DNA of 64,000 nt from Volvox africanus (taxonomy: Eukaryota > Chlorophyta > Chlorophyceae > Chlamydomonadales > Volvocaceae). The stretch is from contig BSDZ01000008.1 of NCBI GenBank assembly GCA_030268105.1, forward strand, positions 620,001 to 684,000, in the 5' to 3' direction. The notes under the pieces are model-generated. The model did not search any database, had not been told where the DNA came from, and saw only the letters and a program-made list of their open reading frames with translations. The number at the start of each line of letters is the position of its first letter. Within the stretch, counting starts at the first letter, position 1. Below, piece after piece: positions 57,700 to 64,000 of this stretch. Both the position numbers and the translations under genes were made by a program.

Positions 57700-59266
57700 T
57701 TTTACCCAGCGTGTAGATCGGTAGAGGTTTCAGTGTCAGTGTACGTTAGGGGCCGACCATGCTGCATTTCGTAATACAAAACCTGTCCTAAACTATTTCC
57801 ATCATCCGTGTGCTTTAACCTTGGTAACACATGTTAAGGAAGAAGTTGGGTCAACTGTTTGCATATATGTAAATAAACAGCCTTGGAATCTTCCGTTCTC
57901 GCTGAGGGTTGTGGGTTTATGTTGTAGTCGTGCGATATAGGCACTTGTGACATGCGCTGGCGTCGAATGAATTGTCATGAAAAATGCCATACTTTCAAAC
58001 CTGATGATGTAGCTGACGCGCACCTTGAGTTGAGAGCCTAACACAAGAAAATTTTTAACACCTTGTGGCATGTTGACATTTCTGGTACATATCAAACGTA
58101 TCCCTACCTGGATCACGTAATCCTGAAATAAATCTAGAACACAACACGAGAGGAACGAGCGCCTCCTTTGCAAACGACAGAACGTCAAACCATCAAACAG
58201 CCAACATGCATACACGTAAATCCGCAAGCGTATGCTGTTTTGGCAGTTGCTCGCGTTCCGAACCGATACGTGAACCTTTAGGAATTCGGGTATGAAAGAG
58301 CTCGCCTAATTCGTAAAGTGAAGAATTCACTGATACAAATAACAATGAAATACTTTACCGTTCCTCCACTATCACCGTCTCGCCCTCCCTACCAAGCCGT
58401 TCAGGGACTGCAGCATGACATCATGTTATCAGGACGCAGCTTCAACGGTATCGTACACCATTTGCTCTTCACGTTCATTACTGCTCCTCCTACTCGCGCC
58501 ACTGCTCCACCTGCCGCCCATCCGCTTCCGAATTCAGTGCAGTGCGATGTCTCACGACAATCCCTATATTTGCCCGCCGCTCCAAAGCCGCCTTTGCAAC
58601 GTGTAAATTCATAACGCATACATGTGCAAGGCTGAGGTACACAGCATCGGGTATAAAACAGGTACGATCGTTCATCAGATTCTTGGGTTCCGAATCCGTA
58701 CTGAAAAAAAACGCCGGCCTTGTCCCGTTCAGAGAGCTTTGAAGCACCCGTGCGCTGTTGTCTCCGTCTTCAGCAACCCTCACTGTCCACCCTCCTGGCG
58801 CTACCCTCCACCCAAAAGGTACCGGCAATCTTATCGCACAAGTAAACGCTCCGCGGCTAGCCAGCTCGAATCATACGCATCCTAAAGGCAGACCCATGCG
58901 AGTCCAAACCCTTCGCTGTACAGAGGTGAGCGCGACCCATGGCTCATAGTTCAATGACGACACCATGTCACAGGAGTACGCGGCGGTCTAAAGCGAGTGA
59001 GGCGCAAGATCCGGCTACCAAACCCCCGAGGTCTACCGTTATTCCCTACATGCCGCCATAAACCCCCTCTAGGCCCCTCTAGGAGACCTTGTTGTAATTG
59101 ACCCCTCGCGATCCGCAACGTAGGCTGTCCTTCTGGCGTACGAACATGGTCAATGCTGCTGCGACCCATGGGACGGCTCCCGGCAATTCTGGGCAGAAGA
59201 CATGCTCCACTCACGCTGACTCCGGCTGACTGCCAAAACGTGAGATGGGGATATTACAACAGTCAG
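57700..59266. other. Intergenic region between convergent genes, possible small minus-strand exons
   Basis: Holds the 3' ends of the 506-aa gene (+) and of the WD40 gene (-); TGTAA lies about 15 nt after the WD40 stop on the minus strand. Minus-strand open stretches around 58820-58630 (WRVAPGGWTVRVAEDGDNSA) and short pieces GSQLKVRVSYIIR near 58035-57998 look exon-like with AG/GT borders. No series of exons with matching phase could be assembled and no family is recognised. Confidence 0.3.
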
Positions 59267-62200
59267 TCAACGAAGGGCAGCCAGCGCGTTAATGCTGACT
59301 ACACCCATTGACGTTGCGGACGCCAGCAGCGGCGGCAGCCCCAGTGCCGTCGCCGCTTCCCACGGTTGCCAACATACGGCGCTAACAAACCCGCCGCCGT
59401 TGCCGTTGCCTGAAGCTCCGGCTTCCACACCACCGCTCCACTGTTGTGCTGCCGATCCAGCTGTTTGATTGCTGCCGTAAGCTCGGTTCGCCAAAATCGT
59501 GACAGCTCCATTGGATCCCAAGGGCAGGTCCAGGGTGGCCAGCGGGTTTGACCACGAGGTATGATAGGCGAATGCCCGGCTGCACTCCGATCCACATGCA
59601 AGGAGCCCATCCTCCGCGCGCACACTGAGGCCCACAAAATTCTTCTCATTTCGATGGCCCCGGAAGACCCGGCATGGCCGCGTCACTCCACCGAATGCAT
59701 TTTGACAGAGCTCCCCATCAAGATTGATGCTACTGCTACCTTCGCCTTCACCTTTGTTGTTGCCATGGATTGGCCCCATTACCGCTGAGACCTCCGCGCC
59801 ACTGTCCCCGCCACAAGGACAGCGACAAGGCTCCGCTACCGACATCAGCACCGACCCTGTTCCCGGCGACATGTCTTCGGCTGCCGACGTCTTTATCGCC
59901 CCGTTGCTCTGATGCGAAACCGGCGACGGCAGCTGCGGCTGGTCATACTCCTGCACGATCTGGGAAGGTGATGTAAGGCCCATCACCGGGAGGAGCGGTG
60001 ACCCTGTGGCTGTTGCTCTTGCCGTTTGCGGTTGTGGCAGGGTACATCTTGTCACGGCCGGAACCACCGCAGATATATCCCAAAGTGCCAGCGACGCGTC
60101 CGTCGCCGCCGTAACCAGCCGATCTCCGCCAAGGAAACGGCAGTAGCTGGCGGGGCGGGAATGGTGTCGTAGCGCCGCCAGCGGTCCCCGGCCAAGGGTC
60201 CTCATATCATACAGGTACGCCGTACGATCTGAGCAAGCGAGCGCCAGCAGGTGGTCACTCGCAGGGGAAAAGTCGACGCAGCAGACGGAGGCGCGCGGGT
60301 TGGGTTGCAAGCTGGCGACGCATTGTGACAGTCCGCGGCCAGCCCACAGCCGCGCGCAGCGGTCGTCTGCAGCGGATGCCGCCAGGTGCGGTGTACGGCA
60401 GGAGTGCGCCACCGACCAGATTTTGCGGCCGCTGTGAGCATCTACGTCTGCCAGCTGATGTCCTGAAGCGATGTGGAGCTGCATCAGCACGCCGTCGTAG
60501 TCGCCAACGGTGAGGACACCGTCCTACATGGCAAGGGAAGTCCGGCGGAGGCAAGGGAAGTCCGATGGTTCATGCACGTCGGGTCAAGCGTCGTTCTGTG
60601 AGTTGCATAACCGATGCTGCGTAACTGATGCTCTTTCGCATTACAGATTTCGAGTGGACTTATTACGATGGTTCTCTCGTTCTGTTACCGAGTACAGAGG
60701 GTTACTGGATGTATGGAGTCCACGAGGATGGGAGAGTGTAACACAGTAACAATGTATAGGACTTGCAGTGGGCCCGAACGGCTTGAATGCAGAGCCCAAG
60801 CCAAGGTAATTATTTCGCACAACATTTTGCAACAAAACCTTTTGTCGTGGACATGACACAAACAGTCCGTATGGGGGGGGAGCAAACCCCTCGGCATCAC
60901 GACCCACTGTACTCACCAAAAACGGTGACCAAGATATGCTGCTTATTTTTGATGGCATTCTCTGTACGGCGGTGAGCAGCGAACTGTACTGCTCGTCGCT
61001 GTTGCCGTCAATATCCGCCTCGTTGCCGTCGCCGCCGCCACTGCCGCCGCTGGTAAGACTCCGGTTCCTGGAGTGCCGCACCCCGCTGCCGGATTCGACG
61101 TCACCCGTCGAAGATGCACTGCAGACACCGTTTCTCCCACACCGAAACTGCAATTCATCGTACTCGCCGTATTCGTCATGATTATCCCCGCAATCTAAGT
61201 CTTCCAATACACTGGAAAGGTTGTACAGCCGGATCTGCACAGCAGGATGGAGGCAACACACGTTTTTAAGTCGTTTTTAAGTCGACTGACAAAACATAAG
61301 TCGGCAGCAGCTTCTTGGCTCGAGTAAATGGCCAATTGCGTATCAAAGAGCACCTCGCCCACCTGCTTGTCTACGCCGCCAGCAGCCACCAGTCTCCCGT
61401 CAGGCGAAAATTCTAGTGCGCATATGATCCCCGCCGAGCCCCCACACGCCGCGCCGCCAACGTGTCCCGGTGGCCCGGAGCGAGCGCCGCAGCGGACACC
61501 ATACTGTGCGCCAAACGACGCAGCGCCCGGAAGCCGGAGCACCTCCCGCAGTGCTGCCGGAGCGGGATCCGCTCGATGGATCCACTCTGGATTCAGTGTC
61601 CAACCTTCCGGCAATGACCGCCCGCACAACAGTCGGCCTTGTTGCTGATGATGATGGTTAGGCGAAAGCGGTTTGTTTTGGTTTGTGTCAGCTTGGAGCC
61701 GTAACTGCTGCTCCGGCGGAACCTGACGGTGGCTGTCCTGGAGTTGATGGCGGTTCTGGAGCGGATGGCGGGAAAGTGCTTGGTGGCGGCGAGATTGCAG
61801 GAGCTGCAAAAGGCTTGCGGAGGAAGGGCCAAGCCCCGGAGCGTCCACAGGGTCCCCAAATGATGTTGATCGCGGCCGTGCCACAGCGTCATTGTCACTG
61901 GGATCCGGATGGCTGACGCCCGCGAGGGTGGCCTCCGATGAGGCCGCCACCGTTGCAGCTGAAATGGGGTTGTAACCCTGGGCGCTACTACCGCCAACTA
62001 GCTTCACTAGCTCAAGAGAAGGGCCCGAAATGTCAGCGCTGGAGCCCGTGATCTGAATCAAATCTGGACCAGCCGGCTTTGATGGCCCTGCAGCCGCGGC
62101 TGCCGGAATAGAGATTGCCTCCAGTAATGGTTTTTGAAGGGTGTGGCTGGAGCATAAGCGACCAGAACACATCGTCTCGCAGTCATGTGAAAATTCCAAA

Positions 62201-62849
62201 GACGGTTGTAGGTTGGAATGAGTTGCTGTGGCGACGGTTGAGGTCATGGCCGATGCAACATCATCGAACCCAACAGGATTAGAGGATGGCCCAGGTGCAG
62301 GACCAGCTGGAACCGGTGCAGCAGCTGTCATTACGTTATAAGTTGTCGTCCTATGACGCTTGTTTCCGTTGCCTGTCGTGGCAGCCACCGCTGCGGACAG
62401 CGCGGTGCCTTGGTCGGTTGGAGTGTCAACCACCGAATTTAGCGAAACCAGCGTCATGCCATTTATGCTTCTCTTCCGGAGCAGAGATGTGAGCTTTCCG
62501 GCATAAGCGTTGAGGTGAAATGGGCTGATCGAGCGATACTGACAAAATAGACAATCGCTGCTGTCACACCCGCCTGCTTGCAGACCACTCGCATCGTCCT
62601 CCAAAAGCTCCTGGAATATAATGCATTCAACATGACAATATTGTATATTTATGGAAATACGCAACGCGTCAAATGTCTACCATAACGCCCTGGGGCCACG
62701 CGTTCGGTCGCTGGGAGGGCCACGCAGCGACACCGTGGGCAGAAGCTCAAATACATCGCTTTCAAAACATCCGAGCTTACCTTTGAGAGTAGTGTGAGTG
62801 CCAAGCACACACCATCCTCTCCACCGTTCGCGCAAGGCAGCGAGTGCAT
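59267..62849 (-). CDS. COP1/SPA-type WD40-repeat protein
   Basis: Exons 62849-62781, 62610-61363, 61234-60917 and 60523-59267, all joined in phase 0, 963 aa. WD40 part: IICALEFSPDGRLVAAGGVD, IRLYNLSSVLEDLD, KISSISWSPFLDGVLTVGDY, DRCARLWAGRGLSQCVASLQ, SVCCVDFSP, DRTAYLYDMR, SYCRFLGGDRLVTAATDASL, ALWDI, then RGHRNEKNFVGLSV and LACGSECSRAFAYH, and SAVCWQPWEAA. GH.NEKNFVGL and ISAVCW-like strings are specific to the COP1/SPA beta-propeller, which recruits substrates to a CUL4-DDB1 ubiquitin ligase in light signalling. The N-terminal 400 residues are Ala/Ser-rich with a His/Gln patch; no RING finger and no kinase-like domain is visible. The start has an in-frame TGA just upstream, but extra 5' exons are possible. 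Two long insertions break the propeller (60.05-59.6 kb, 61.15-60.98 kb). Confidence 0.85.
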
Positions 62850-64000
62850 GTCTCCCGAGCGTCACAACGTGAACTGCGACAGCCCGTATGCATGAACAAA
62901 TGTATTGAAATTTAATTAGAAATTACTCGTGATGTGCTAAAATCGATGTATAGTAGCGTCAAAACGAGTGGGTGGGGAGCCAGGGCAAGTATGATTCAAT
63001 CGCAACTGACCAAGAAAACAAGTGTCAATAAATTAGATAAGTCACTGGCTAATGTTGTGTATGATACTTTCGAATTTGTCATGGCCAGGTGTTGGACCAT
63101 CAGAGTAGTTGTGGTTCGGTTGGGTCCGTACACTACCACGGAAGGGAGCTTTAAAGTTTCAAGCAGGTCTGCCTGTTAATAACTCCGAAAGCCGGCTGGT
63201 ATCCAGACCTATCCATACTGTGTGGCTTCACCTTCATTCAAACAGGTAATCAAGTGGTACGTAAACTCACAACAACATGAACATAAATAGGACAGTGTTA
63301 AATCTTTACAAAACTGAATAACATCTGTGCTTAGGACCTCATATGCATCGAATTGCGTTTTAATTATCGCAACTTGTAATTGCGGTACCATCCAGGTGAA
63401 CCTGTGTAAAAGAGAGAAGAAGAAATACTGGTAGGAATGGATCCGGATGAATCTCTTGCCAGGATGCTTCAGGTTTGTAACAATCTAACAGGTTGTAACG
63501 CGAGTTCTCGAGTTGGACATGCCCGTGCAGCTACCTGCACCTGGGGGCCTCACACCTATTAAAGAATTCTCCTTCGTTATTCCTATGAGAATGCGATAGG
63601 ATAAATTTTGTTTTGCATGTCACCGTCCCAGGAGGCCCAATTTATCTGTAACTCGCGCAAAAATTGTCTCGATCACAATGCGATGATAGGATGTTTCCGT
63701 TGAAGGGATGTTGTCACGGGGCTGTCTAGTCTGCTTGGCCCAGGCCCCTGCAGCCGTGCTGGCTACATAACCATCGCCACTGAACCTGGCCACTCCCCTC
63801 CTGCCCCATTCATCATCCATGGTTCAAGCTTATGTCCATGTGCCTATACATTTTATATCTGATAACACTTTACCTTGCGATACGGCCATATTGACCATTT
63901 ACCTAGTAAAACACGCATCTGCGTCATTTCCGCCGTCAGATGTCATACTCGCCTCCTAAATAGCCCCCTTCTCGCCTCCTCGCGTTTCCAGTTCCCATGA
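62850..64000. other. 5' flank of the WD40 gene, possible upstream exon
   Basis: Minus strand 63820-63620 opens with CCATGGATG and reads MDDEWGRRGVARFSGDGYVA, with Ala/Gly-rich composition; it could be a first exon of the WD40 gene or of another minus-strand gene. No donor in a phase that fits 62849-62781 was found. Otherwise AT-rich sequence without features. Confidence 0.25.

Noticed and set aside
60940..61180. Plus-strand Pro/Leu frame over the WD40 gene
   Set aside because: Shadow of the minus-strand exon 61234-60917.

Overview
The window is nuclear DNA of a eukaryote. It has GT-AG spliceosomal introns, one long coding exon per gene flanked by many short exons, Gln/Ala/Ser-rich proteins, DNA transposons and retroelement debris. 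A COP1/SPA-type WD40 protein, TTTTAGGG-like tracts and the general gene style suggest a green alga (Chlorophyta, perhaps Chlamydomonadales). The species assignment is inference.

Layout. (1) 1-49 kb is a tandem family of cyclic-nucleotide-gated (CNG/HCN-like) cation channel genes, all on the + strand. CH0 is a wrecked copy (pore exon about 4.4 kb, post-CNBD exon about 6.25 kb). CH1 runs from about 10.3 to 33.8 kb. CH2 runs from about 34.4 or 38.5 to 49.0 kb. CH1 and CH2 share the same exon order and nearly the same exon sizes: S1, a 24-nt S2 micro-exon, S3-S4, S5, pore, C-linker, CNBD, a 2.0-2.2 kb low-complexity exon, a coiled-coil exon and a last exon. (2) Four copies (E1-E4) of one about 4.3 kb CACTA-type DNA transposon lie in the first 33 kb. 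E1 is cut by the window edge and lies next to CH0. E2 and E4 sit inside coding exons of CH1, and E3 sits in a CH1 intron. E2 and E3 form an inverted pair. Each complete copy has CACTATAACAA termini, GCGTTA-rich subterminal arrays and remnants of a multi-exon element gene. (3) Solo-LTR-like elements (about 400 bp, TG...CA ends, 5-bp target duplications) lie at 5.0, 5.5, 7.7 and 37.0 kb. (4) 49-53 kb is repeat-rich and has no convincing gene. (5) 53.3-62.9 kb is an ordinary gene cluster: a lipoate-protein ligase (-), a 506-aa unrecognised protein (+, divergent from the ligase) and a COP1/SPA-type WD40 protein (-).

The channel genes would encode membrane cation channels with a CNG-style pore and a cytoplasmic nucleotide-binding domain. 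Their selectivity filter and phosphate-binding cassette both depart from the canonical residues. CH1 is open in every exon I can read except where the two transposons interrupt it, and both interruptions keep the reading frame if the element and one target duplication are ignored. The right-hand genes (lipoylation and light-signalling ubiquitin ligase type) have no evident functional link to the channels.
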